A DNA stretch of 26,388 nt from a virus: positions 1 through 26,388 of IMG/VR virus record IMGVR_UViG_3300045999_009103; one strand, 5' to 3'. Below, one piece after another: positions 8,033-14,731 of this stretch (position 1 is its first letter; each line of letters begins with the position of its first letter). A program made the position numbers and the translations under genes. Under the pieces are notes generated by a model. It saw only the letters and a list, made by a program, of their open reading frames with translations. It was not told where the DNA came from and searched no databases.

Positions 8033-8856
8033 TAGCCGTTAAGTAGTTTATCGAGATTGGCAATGGCCTCACTACGCAGCGACGAAGTGGTGCGCATTGG
8101 CGTTTTCAGCTCTTCAATGCGAAGGAGAAGCTGCTGCTTCTCATTGCTCAGTCTATCAATTTGAGCGTGCAGGTTCGTAAAATGCGTGCTCAGAGAAATG
8201 GTCTCTGCCATGCTCGCAGAAAGCTGCTTGTTCTCTTCCTCTAGCAGTGCAATTTGTTGGATGTAAGCGGCAATTTCACCAGCTCTTTCCCCATCGGACT
8301 TGATCCGCTCGACAACACGCTCTTTCTCAATCACCTGAGGCTTAGAAGCTGTCGCTAGCTGCTGGCGCGCTTTGCCAAGTTCTGCGGACAAAGACGCCAC
8401 TTGCGCCTGTGCCGCCGCTGCATTGCCCTCGGCTTGGCTTAACTGCCGCAAAAAGCTTGCGTTTTGCTCTTCAAGCTCCGCCACTGTTCTTTTCAGCTCT
8501 TCGGCCTCATTGCGAAGCATTGTCGCCTCAATCAAATCACCTTTGCGCACGCCGCCTATGCGTCGACCGTCTCCGCGAATCAAGCCACGCACTTCATCAA
8601 GACTCATCTCCTCAACAGGAGCCACCCTCCATCTCTCCACGTAAGACAAGCGACGCACGTCTCCAACAGCCCGCCAGTCAACGGCATACGGCATCCCAGC
8701 CGGGCACGGAGGTAGTTCGATGTCCACAAGTCCATCAGTAATCTTGAACACCAAATCGCCGCCAGGGGCGCCAATAAAGGCGCCCCCTGCCTTGATGAAC
8801 AAGCGACCATCTAGAGGCCCCTCAGGGCCATCTAGCCTGCCGACAATACGTGTCAT
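8032..8856 (-). CDS. Tail protein with beta N-terminal domain and long coiled coil
   Basis: The 274-residue product starts at ATG 8856, which has GAGGTG 6 nt upstream. A GTG two codons earlier (8862) is the alternative and overlaps the upstream stop. The first roughly 75 residues are Gly- and Pro-rich beta sequence (GRLDGPEGPLDGRLFIKAGG, then DVRRLSYVERWRV). From about residue 80 the protein becomes strongly heptad-like, with two coiled-coil stretches at about 108-170 (LRNEAEELKRTVAELEEQNA) and about 190-258 (LLEEENKQLSASMAE, then LSNEKQQLLLRIEEL), linked by KPQVIEKERVVERIK. It is probably an elongated, perhaps trimeric, rod in the tail tip or fibre. It sits between a small beta protein and a baseplate-like protein. 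It could also be an assembly factor rather than a virion part. I do not recognise a named family. Confidence 0.78.
   Translation of the reverse strand: MTRIVGRLDGPEGPLDGRLFIKAGGAFIGAPGGDLVFKITDGLVDIELPPCPAGMPYAVDWRAVGDVRRLSYVERWRVAPVEEMSLDEVRGLIRGDGRRIGGVRKGDLIEATMLRNEAEELKRTVAELEEQNASFLRQLSQAEGNAAAAQAQVASLSAELGKARQQLATASKPQVIEKERVVERIKSDGERAGEIAAYIQQIALLEEENKQLSASMAETISLSTHFTNLHAQIDRLSNEKQQLLLRIEELKTPMRTTSSLRSEAIANLDKLLNG
8763..8789 (-). repeat. GC-rich inverted repeat near the start of the coiled-coil gene
   Basis: GGGGCGCC (8765-8772) and GGCGCCCC (8779-8786) flank a 6-nt loop. After one bulged C, two further pairs extend the stem. It lies about 67 nt into the gene that starts at 8856. 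No T-run follows on the minus strand. Confidence 0.8.
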
Positions 8857-8858
8857 GC

Positions 8859-9263
8859 TCACACCTCGCGATAGGTGACGAATGCTTGGTATTCAATGCC
8901 ACTGCTGACGACGGTGCGAAGCGCTTCGCCCGCAGTCGTTGAAACAATGCCCATGGGGTTGGACAGTACAAACTGACCAGACGATGGGATAAGGAACGGA
9001 GGGGTGAGCGTGACGCCCGAAGCTCCGCTGCGCAATTGAATAGTCCCGCCGCTAGTTGCCGTAATAGCTACATTCAGCACACGCAGCGACTTGGTGGCCA
9101 CGCCGGACACAAGGATTTCTCCGCTGGTACTAGCCACCCAAGCACTCTTGATGCCAGAAGGCAAAATATCGTGCTGCAGAATGTATGGCGTCTCCTCAGC
9201 GCCATCGCCAGTCGCTTGGACGTAGGCAGAATTGCCGGCAGCATCAAGACCAAATAGTGCCAT
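8859..9263 (-). CDS. Small beta-sandwich-like tail protein, function unknown
   Basis: This encodes 134 residues with no Cys, no signal peptide and no membrane segment. It starts at ATG 9263, 2 nt after the preceding gene ends, and stops 2 nt before the ATG of the coiled-coil gene, so it belongs to the same transcription unit. The sequence is mostly short beta strands separated by Ser/Thr/Gly turns (SLRVLNVAITATSGGTIQLR, then TPPFLIPSSGQFVLSNPMGI, then EYQAFVTYREV), as in a single jelly-roll or Ig-like domain. Small proteins with this composition are common near the receptor-binding end of phage tails. I do not recognise a specific family. A virion role is inferred from its place between the tip genes and the fibre genes. 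Confidence 0.72.
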   Translation of the reverse strand: MALFGLDAAGNSAYVQATGDGAEETPYILQHDILPSGIKSAWVASTSGEILVSGVATKSLRVLNVAITATSGGTIQLRSGASGVTLTPPFLIPSSGQFVLSNPMGIVSTTAGEALRTVVSSGIEYQAFVTYREV

Positions 9264-9265
9264 GA

Positions 9266-9661
9266 TCAGAAAAGCAAAAACAGCAGACGCTGGTTCAATT
9301 TAGAGGAGCCATCAGGAAGTCGTACAGTGTTGGCTGCCGTAAAATCCATTCTCAATGGCGATGCAATGAACCGCTGGCTGTAAGACCACGGCGATTGCCG
9401 TCTATTTACCCCGATTGTAGCAATCCTTATTTGGTAAGAAGTTCTAATATCATAATCGGCTGAATCAATTTTTATGTAATCATTGGTAGTGTGGCCAAGA
9501 TCTATCCATATGTCGTCCTCTTCGCGATACAATTCCACCGCAAATTCCTTGATTAGCGGATTATTTCGAGGCTCCTGCCAGCACACCGCTGGATTGATTG
9601 CATTCAAGACTGAATAGCCACTGTATTGTGGCCATTTCCAAGTGACATCAATCTGCGCCAT
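9266..9661 (-). CDS. FNIII-like tail-tip protein, possibly a detached gpJ segment
   Basis: The 131 residues look like one fibronectin type III-like domain: 'IDVTWKWPQYSGY', a central strand region 'FAVELYREEDDIWIDLGHTTNDYIKIDSADYDIRTSYQI' (split here as seen) and 'RIATIGVNRRQSPWS', which matches the FNIII strand pattern before a conserved S-W. The C-terminus has DGSSKLNQRLLFLLF. In lambda gpJ, FNIII domains follow the conserved tip core in the same polypeptide. Here the gene begins exactly where the gpJ-like gene ends (TAATG overlap at 9659-9663), so it looks like the next domain of gpJ made as a separate, translationally coupled protein. No Shine-Dalgarno sequence is seen, which fits coupling. 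The domain call is by pattern and is fairly likely. Confidence 0.75.
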   Translation of the reverse strand: MAQIDVTWKWPQYSGYSVLNAINPAVCWQEPRNNPLIKEFAVELYREEDDIWIDLGHTTNDYIKIDSADYDIRTSYQIRIATIGVNRRQSPWSYSQRFIASPLRMDFTAANTVRLPDGSSKLNQRLLFLLF

Positions 9662-11646
9662 TAGGTAACCTGCAATACAATGCTGCCAGTGGTAACTGCA
9701 GGCGTGACGGTCAGCCCTGCAATTGACGTAATATGCGAAGACACTATTGTGAGATTGTCAACGGCAGCATACTTTTCCTCATAGTAGGCAGAAGCAAGCA
9801 CTGTCACAAGACCGTCGTCTTCATTTAGACCTAGCACTCGATATTTTCTTGGCTGAATACCCGCTTCCCTGATAATCCATGCCGCTGGTAACCCTGGCGT
9901 GACAGTGAACGATGGCGAGAATGTGATGTTGTCTGTAGAGCCTGGGCCATTGGTGATGGTGGCAGCAAGATCCGTTCCATCTCCAGTACGGACAATGATT
10001 TCATACGTGGTTCCTGCGTTTAATGTGACGGCCCTGTCAAGTACAACTGCACTGGCGTTGATGGCGGTCAGCATCCCCGCATAGATACCAACACTTTTGT
10101 ACGGATCGGCGATTTCAATAATTTCGCCTGGCATCAAGAAGAAGCCCTCTGCTGCCACCTTGAATGTAACAGTCTCAGTCTCGTTCAGATTGGTCATCAG
10201 CGCCCAGCGCCCAATGCGCTGGGCTTGTCCTTGCGAGGTGCAACCAAGAGCCCTTATCTCAAGCTCTCGATAGCCATAGCGATCAATCGCGGCGCGATCT
10301 TCCACGTATTCAATTTTTCCCCTATATCTATCGTCCCTGTCATTCCAAGACACAAGCGCAACTGTTTTCCTGGCCTTCAGTCCGGTGCCTTCATAAGCGA
10401 AGGCTGGTCTGTTTAGCGTGCCATCTTCTGCGATTTCAACGATGACATTGGCGGGAGAAAATTGCTTGACAACGGAAGTGGCTCGATCTTGCGTGGCGAC
10501 AATTAAGCCTTGCGCGTAATAAATCATCCCGCGAAATGCTGCAGCCAGCGAATTCAACACTTCATATGCTTCTCCCCGGTTATTAATGTATGCATTGAAA
10601 GTAAATCTCTTCTCCATTCCCCCCTTTCCGTCTGGGACCATTTCATCACAGTACTTTGCAATGGGAAGCAATGAGTAGATATCAATATCTTCCTTCTTGA
10701 TAAAATCTCCACATCCGTAACGCGGAGATGTTAGGAGATCGTAAAAAACCCATACAGGGTTATTATTGTATTCAGTCTTAAAAGAACCGTTCCAAACTCC
10801 CGAGTAAGTGTTGGAAGCTCTGTCATAATTGCTTGGCACTTGTATTTTTTGGCCAAGTAATTCGGCGGAAATTTCCGGCACGCTTTGGAAGAATTCCGCT
10901 GACACCTTAAAGCCAATGAGGGCGGAATTTGGATAGCGCAATGTCTCTTCAATGATGCCAACAATGGCCTTGAAATAAAGGTCGCTGTTTTCTTTTAAGT
11001 CTTTTGGATCACGAGTCTTTCTGCGCACTTTGACCGTCCATGGCCCAGTGCCGGTAAGGTCGAAATTGTATTCAACATCGTATGCGCCGCGAGACTTGCC
11101 CTTGATTTTTTCGTCTCTATCAACAATGGGAGTGCTGTCGTTTGTGGAATCAAAAATCTGAATATTAAATTCCACTTCAGTGCCCTTAACATCTCCGTCT
11201 TCTTCAACAACAAATAAAGACGCTACGCCTACTCGCACATTCAGGCGGTCCAGTTCGGAACTGCTGGTTGTCACTGCGACCGGACCGATATCTTTCGTCA
11301 CTTTTGTGCCGACAGATTGCTCCACCCTTATTTCATTAAACCCTGGTAGAGAAGACTGATCTTGGGTGCCGCGAGTGAATACAATTTCTACGTCTTCAAA
11401 ATTATCTTTCCCGTCTTTTCCTACAAGAGCTGTTCCATTCAAGAAAATGCGCTGGTTTCTTTCTTTTGCGCTAGACCCATCTGGAAAGCCCTGTATTTCA
11501 CCCTCGGAAAAAAGAGACAACACACTAGCTTTTGCTTTGCTTCGCAAAGAATCTGGATCCTCAGTAGGTGCTTCGCCACCACTTTTCCCGCCGCCCGCAC
11601 CACGCAGAGACCACTGCTGAATGTTGCCAGTAAGCTTTTCTTCCAT
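9661..11646 (-). CDS. J: Tail tip attachment protein, lambda gpJ-like (shortened)
   Basis: The start of gpJ proteins is clear: 'PDSLRSKAKASVLSLFSEGEIQGF', with SEGEIQGF being the typical motif and RIFLNGTAL following. Further conserved features are a central hub region with 'NPVWVFYDLLTSPRYGCG' (about 310-327), 'FTFNAYINNRGEAYEVLNSL', 'RATSVVKQFSPANVI' and 'VSWNDRDDRYRGKIEYVED', and a beta domain with 'GEIIEIADPY'. In lambda this trimer forms the central tail tip that contacts the receptor and docks on gpL. The product is about 661 residues, much shorter than lambda gpJ (1132), and ends after the hub domains. I chose ATG 11646; the TTG at 11652, overlapping the previous stop codon, is the alternative. 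The distal part is apparently supplied by separate downstream genes. The assignment is strong. Confidence 0.92.
   Translation of the reverse strand: MEEKLTGNIQQWSLRGAGGGKSGGEAPTEDPDSLRSKAKASVLSLFSEGEIQGFPDGSSAKERNQRIFLNGTALVGKDGKDNFEDVEIVFTRGTQDQSSLPGFNEIRVEQSVGTKVTKDIGPVAVTTSSSELDRLNVRVGVASLFVVEEDGDVKGTEVEFNIQIFDSTNDSTPIVDRDEKIKGKSRGAYDVEYNFDLTGTGPWTVKVRRKTRDPKDLKENSDLYFKAIVGIIEETLRYPNSALIGFKVSAEFFQSVPEISAELLGQKIQVPSNYDRASNTYSGVWNGSFKTEYNNNPVWVFYDLLTSPRYGCGDFIKKEDIDIYSLLPIAKYCDEMVPDGKGGMEKRFTFNAYINNRGEAYEVLNSLAAAFRGMIYYAQGLIVATQDRATSVVKQFSPANVIVEIAEDGTLNRPAFAYEGTGLKARKTVALVSWNDRDDRYRGKIEYVEDRAAIDRYGYRELEIRALGCTSQGQAQRIGRWALMTNLNETETVTFKVAAEGFFLMPGEIIEIADPYKSVGIYAGMLTAINASAVVLDRAVTLNAGTTYEIIVRTGDGTDLAATITNGPGSTDNITFSPSFTVTPGLPAAWIIREAGIQPRKYRVLGLNEDDGLVTVLASAYYEEKYAAVDNLTIVSSHITSIAGLTVTPAVTTGSIVLQVT
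10202..10224 (-). repeat. Perfect 9-bp GC-rich inverted repeat inside the gpJ-like gene
   Basis: GCCCAGCGC (10202-10210) and GCGCTGGGC (10216-10224) flank a 5-nt loop, deep inside the gpJ-like coding sequence. No terminator T-run follows. Confidence 0.85.
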
Positions 11647-11648
11647 TG

Positions 11649-12269
11649 TCAAACAGGGATGCTTTCAGTGCTGATAGCAGACGAAATTGTCAAGGGTGAC
11701 ACCGCTAAATAGCGACCGTATAGCAATGGAATAGGATAGCCCTGAGTTGTAAGTTCAACTGCTCTGTCAAACATGAAGCTGTCTTTCTTTTTTGAATCAG
11801 CGCTAGGTGTTTGCACTGCAGGAGTAAGCAAACCGGCAATACCGGTTAGTACGAGACTTGTGCCAATACCGAATAAGGCTGTGCCGACTACGGTAAACTT
11901 GCCGGCCAAGGCACCGGCAGTTGCAGTGCCGACACCAGGGATAAACGCAAGAGCAACCAATGCAACGCCTACAAGGATTTGTCCAATCGACATCCCCTTG
12001 CCGCCTGATCCGTTAATCACGGGCGCAATAATGAGTTTGTCGCAGCTCATCATGACGCCTTCGTAGCTCATGCCATTGGGATCTTGGTCAACAAGCTTAA
12101 AACCCACGCCATTTTCATGGGCGCCGCAAAGATAGTCCTTGAAGCCATCCACTTGGTTTGCAAGCGCAGAGATGACATCACGGGGATTGCGCACCATGAA
12201 ACTATATGAACGACCAAATTTGCGACCAAGCTCCCCGAGCAGTTTCACGCGCACCATTCGCCGCTTCAT
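11649..12269 (-). CDS. I: Tail assembly protein, lambda gpI-like
   Basis: The 206-residue product has the usual gpI layout. The N-terminal ubiquitin-like beta-grasp region (VRVKLLGELGRKFGRSYSFM, then RDVISALANQVDGFKDYL) runs to about residue 80 and ends in KLIIAPVINGSGG. A Gly/Ala/Val-rich hydrophobic stretch at about 95-150 (ILVGVALVALAFIPGVGT, LAGKFTVVGTALFGIG, LVLTGIAGLL) could be membrane-active. The C-terminal segment ends in 'TTQGYPIPLLYGRY', a motif I recognise from gpI C-termini. In lambda gpI is needed to form the tail tip complex with gpJ, gpK and gpL. The ATG overlaps the gpK stop codon by 4 nt (ATGA), and AGGA lies 3 nt upstream. Its position between K and J is the canonical one. 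Confidence 0.9.
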   Translation of the reverse strand: MKRRMVRVKLLGELGRKFGRSYSFMVRNPRDVISALANQVDGFKDYLCGAHENGVGFKLVDQDPNGMSYEGVMMSCDKLIIAPVINGSGGKGMSIGQILVGVALVALAFIPGVGTATAGALAGKFTVVGTALFGIGTSLVLTGIAGLLTPAVQTPSADSKKKDSFMFDRAVELTTQGYPIPLLYGRYLAVSPLTISSAISTESIPV

Positions 12270-12973
12270 GTTCCTACGTCCCTGTGCCGCAACACCTTAG
12301 CTGTTACTTTAGCCCAGTATCCGCCATAAACACTTTTTTCAGACAAGCGTCCCGTTAGGTGGTGGTAGAAACAATTGTCCTCTCCGGTGATAACGCCGGC
12401 ATGGTTTGGCGATGGGGCTCCGATTTGCATTAGAAGGAAGTCGCCTTTTTGCGCTGGCCTATTCACCTCGTAAAAACCTTGCTGATGGTAATTATCGATA
12501 AACATTGTCCAATCTTTGCTTTCCCATTCGTACTCCTCTCCTCGATCAAAATCGTCTAATTGAATGCTAAATTCGCGGCGATAAAAATCCCTCAAAATTG
12601 CATAGCAATCATGAATGCCGTATATCCATTGCCTCCCTTCGTAAGGGGCATGTCCGGTTGGATCTGCATAGAAGAAATCTGCTGATGGAGAATGAAATAC
12701 TATCCATGGCAAATTACTTTGCTTGCAAGCTGCAATATCAGGCTTGGAAAATCCTCGGACGCCATTCACGTGCGAATGATAAATGGCTTCTATTTCGCCA
12801 ATGGAGGATGCGCGCACGTAATCCTCTGCTGAAATGGTGAAGTAATCCGACGGAGATTCAGATGCGTTCTGGCAAGGCACTATCTCGCCATTGACAACAA
12901 ATCCACAGCATTCCGCAGGAGAGGCTTTCCTAGCCTCTCCTGCAATAGCTTGCTTAAGTGAAAAGCTAATCAT
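12266..12973 (-). CDS. K: Tail tip protein, lambda gpK-like JAMM + NlpC/P60 peptidase
   Basis: Two domains are visible in the 235 residues. The first (about 1-112) is a JAMM/MPN metalloprotease domain: Glu21 in 'SPAECCGF', the HSH motif (His66, His68) and Asp79 after 'GFSKPD' form the expected E-HxH-S-D zinc site. The second (about 118-232) is an NlpC/P60-type Cys peptidase with Cys123 in 'GIHDCYAILRDFY', His191 in 'PSPNHAGVIT' and a third polar residue probably in 'FYHHLTG'. The family cleaves peptidoglycan peptides and is linked to tail tip assembly or cell wall passage. The ATG at 12973 overlaps the gpL stop codon by 4 nt. A perfect 12-bp hairpin lies 30 nt into the gene. All predicted catalytic residues are intact. 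Confidence 0.93.
   Translation of the reverse strand: MISFSLKQAIAGEARKASPAECCGFVVNGEIVPCQNASESPSDYFTISAEDYVRASSIGEIEAIYHSHVNGVRGFSKPDIAACKQSNLPWIVFHSPSADFFYADPTGHAPYEGRQWIYGIHDCYAILRDFYRREFSIQLDDFDRGEEYEWESKDWTMFIDNYHQQGFYEVNRPAQKGDFLLMQIGAPSPNHAGVITGEDNCFYHHLTGRLSEKSVYGGYWAKVTAKVLRHRDVGT
12915..12943 (-). repeat. Perfect 12-bp inverted repeat near the start of the gpK-like gene
   Basis: GCAGGAGAGGCT (12915-12926) and AGCCTCTCCTGC (12932-12943) flank a 5-nt loop. On the minus strand the loop is AGGAA, the same loop sequence as the frameshift hairpin at 20352-20372. The stem starts 30 nt after the ATG at 12973. It is not followed by a T-run, so it is not a terminator. Confidence 0.92.
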
Positions 12974-14370
12974 CGCGTGAGATTGGCTCCAGGAAAGCCG
13001 CCAAACGGAAGTGCGCCATTGGTGCCAAACCGCAACTTACAGCTTTGCAAGCGTTTGCCACATCGATCATTCTTGCTTACAGCGTCTCCAGTTGGCAGGG
13101 CTGCGTATGCAGCGTTCAAAGCCGACTGAGCCGCGTTGTACTCTGCAAGAGCAGCGTTGTAAGCGTCTACAGCATTTGCATGTTGATTTGTTAGCGAAGA
13201 GCACTGAGGATTGGTGTAGTCAAGCTTTGCAATGCTCCTCATAGGAGAGAAGCCATTGTCTGCATAGTTGCCCAAATCGTATCCAGGTTGAGTTGAGCTG
13301 GTCCTGGCTTGCACAAAAGATCCATTGACAAAAAGTACAGGATCTCCGTCGTAATCTTTAATCCCAAAAGTGCTAGTGCTAAATCCCAAAGATGTTTTAA
13401 TTAAAGTGTCCCCGCTTGCCGCCACATATTGGTCAACAGCATATGCAGGCCCAGTTCCATTCCTTTCGCTTCCAGGCCCTCTATTTGTTCGCTGCTTAAA
13501 GTCGGGACGATAATCTGGCCTGTTTCCACTAATGTTTACAACCGCTCCATCCCAGACGGCGATAACATTGTTGCCATCTCCATCTTGGATAACAAACGAA
13601 TAGTCAGTGCCGAAGGTTTTTCTGAATACAAACAACACTTGGTCAACGTCGGCAGCATCCGGGTCGCACGCTGCTCGTTTTCTGCCCAGCAGATTGTTTT
13701 TCTTTGCTTCGGCATTGGCCAGTTTTTTCTTGGCATTGTCAAATGCAGTGTAAGCAGCTAAGTAAGCCGCACCGGCAGCAGATGATGCGCCGTCTGCCGT
13801 AATTGGCCGGTCGAATTCATTTGCCACCGGCGGCCCCGAATAACCACATTCAGTGCCTCGATATTCCCAAAGACAGTAATTTTGAGTGATAATTCGCCTT
13901 GGAAGCTGAAGGCCTTCTAGATCAATTTTGCTGGCAAGTTGCCATGTAATAGTTATACTGTTTTCGCTAATTTTGCGTTCGATGTAAAATTCGTCGTCTG
14001 GAAATTCTTGCGATGGATCGGGAGATGTCCCGCCATCAAGGTATTTCAATAGTGTACGCCGCCTAGTAACCTTAGCCCCAACGAGATCGTCGAAGGTGTT
14101 GACTACAGAAGCCAATGTCCCTAAGACATTGGCCACCGTTAATTCAGGAGTGGGAATCTGGCCTTTAGTGGTGCGCTCAAATCCGCTCGCCTCAATGGGA
14201 AAGGGTTCGTATATTTGCCCTTTCCACGAGATTTTCGTATTATCAGGCATCAAGTTGGCGGTGAAATAATACTTATCATTGGCATCGCCAGTGATTCCGC
14301 TCAGGTCAAGCTCGAACAGCTCGACAATCGCGTCATGCCAAGTTTGCGCTACGTCTTGTTGAATGGTCAC
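12970..14370 (-). CDS. L: Minor tail protein, lambda gpL-like, with large stalk-like insertion
   Basis: The numbering here is from the TTG at 14376. The N-terminal region (about 1-180) matches gpL: 'LFELDLSGITG', 'YFTANL', 'IPTPELTVANV' and 'YCLWEYRGTECGY'. Lambda-type gpL proteins bind a 4Fe-4S cluster through four cysteines. Here Cys168 and Cys177 are followed after about 260 residues by Cys439 and Cys446 in 'DRCGKRLQSCKLRFG', so the second Cys pair is retained at the far end. The insertion has two Ala/Asn-rich helices (about 197-232 and 397-427) flanking a beta-rich domain (about 245-390). The total of 468 residues is about twice lambda gpL. I use GTG 14370, with AGGA 7 nt upstream; the TTG at 14376 overlaps the gpM stop codon. 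The homology is confident; the insertion's role is unknown. Confidence 0.9.
   Translation of the reverse strand: MTIQQDVAQTWHDAIVELFELDLSGITGDANDKYYFTANLMPDNTKISWKGQIYEPFPIEASGFERTTKGQIPTPELTVANVLGTLASVVNTFDDLVGAKVTRRRTLLKYLDGGTSPDPSQEFPDDEFYIERKISENSITITWQLASKIDLEGLQLPRRIITQNYCLWEYRGTECGYSGPPVANEFDRPITADGASSAAGAAYLAAYTAFDNAKKKLANAEAKKNNLLGRKRAACDPDAADVDQVLFVFRKTFGTDYSFVIQDGDGNNVIAVWDGAVVNISGNRPDYRPDFKQRTNRGPGSERNGTGPAYAVDQYVAASGDTLIKTSLGFSTSTFGIKDYDGDPVLFVNGSFVQARTSSTQPGYDLGNYADNGFSPMRSIAKLDYTNPQCSSLTNQHANAVDAYNAALAEYNAAQSALNAAYAALPTGDAVSKNDRCGKRLQSCKLRFGTNGALPFGGFPGANLTR
14111..14133 (-). repeat. Perfect 9-bp inverted repeat inside the gpL-like gene
   Basis: GCCAATGTC (14111-14119) and GACATTGGC (14125-14133) flank a 5-nt loop, over the codons for ANVLGTLA. 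No T-run follows. Confidence 0.85.
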
Positions 14371-14372
14371 GG

Positions 14373-14726
14373 TCAATTCCTGGAGTCGTAAATGCGCTTA
14401 CAGGAGAAAGAAATAATGTTCACATTTGGACCAAGACTTTCCCACGCCCATTCATTTGGATCGAGTCTGTATTTGTAAACAGCGTCATCTTGGAAGAATT
14501 GCGAATAGAAAAAGTCCCCAGACAAGGCGGAAAGATCATCGTCTAATGCCTCTGCTTGTGCATCTGTAATTGGAACAGTTCTAATGTCATAGCGACGAAT
14601 GTCAGTATTGGCGCCATCTGGCACCACTTGCTCGTAACCATCGCCGAACTGCACGCGCCTAACGCGCGTGCCTCTGCGTACCGTTAGGCCGTATTCAACT
14701 TCAAGCGTGAGAGTTGGTTGTGCCAT
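14373..14726 (-). CDS. M: Minor tail protein, lambda gpM-like
   Basis: The 117 residues match the gpM family (phage minor tail protein, PF05939 by memory): 'TRVRRVQFGDGYEQVVPDGANT' gives the diagnostic R-FGDGYEQ...G-N pattern (split here around residues 20-41), and 'DIRTVPITDAQAEALDDDLS' and 'FFYSQFFQDDAVYKYRL' follow. Lambda gpM is a small protein joining the distal tail tube to the tip complex. The length is close to lambda gpM (109). It lies directly after the tape measure gene and before gpL, as in lambda. The start at ATG 14726 has no clear Shine-Dalgarno sequence and lies 5 nt after the tape measure stop. An 8-bp GC-rich hairpin (14651-14671) lies 55 nt into the gene. The assignment is strong. 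Confidence 0.92.
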   Translation of the reverse strand: MAQPTLTLEVEYGLTVRRGTRVRRVQFGDGYEQVVPDGANTDIRRYDIRTVPITDAQAEALDDDLSALSGDFFYSQFFQDDAVYKYRLDPNEWAWESLGPNVNIISFSCKRIYDSRN

Positions 14727-14731
14727 GATGA

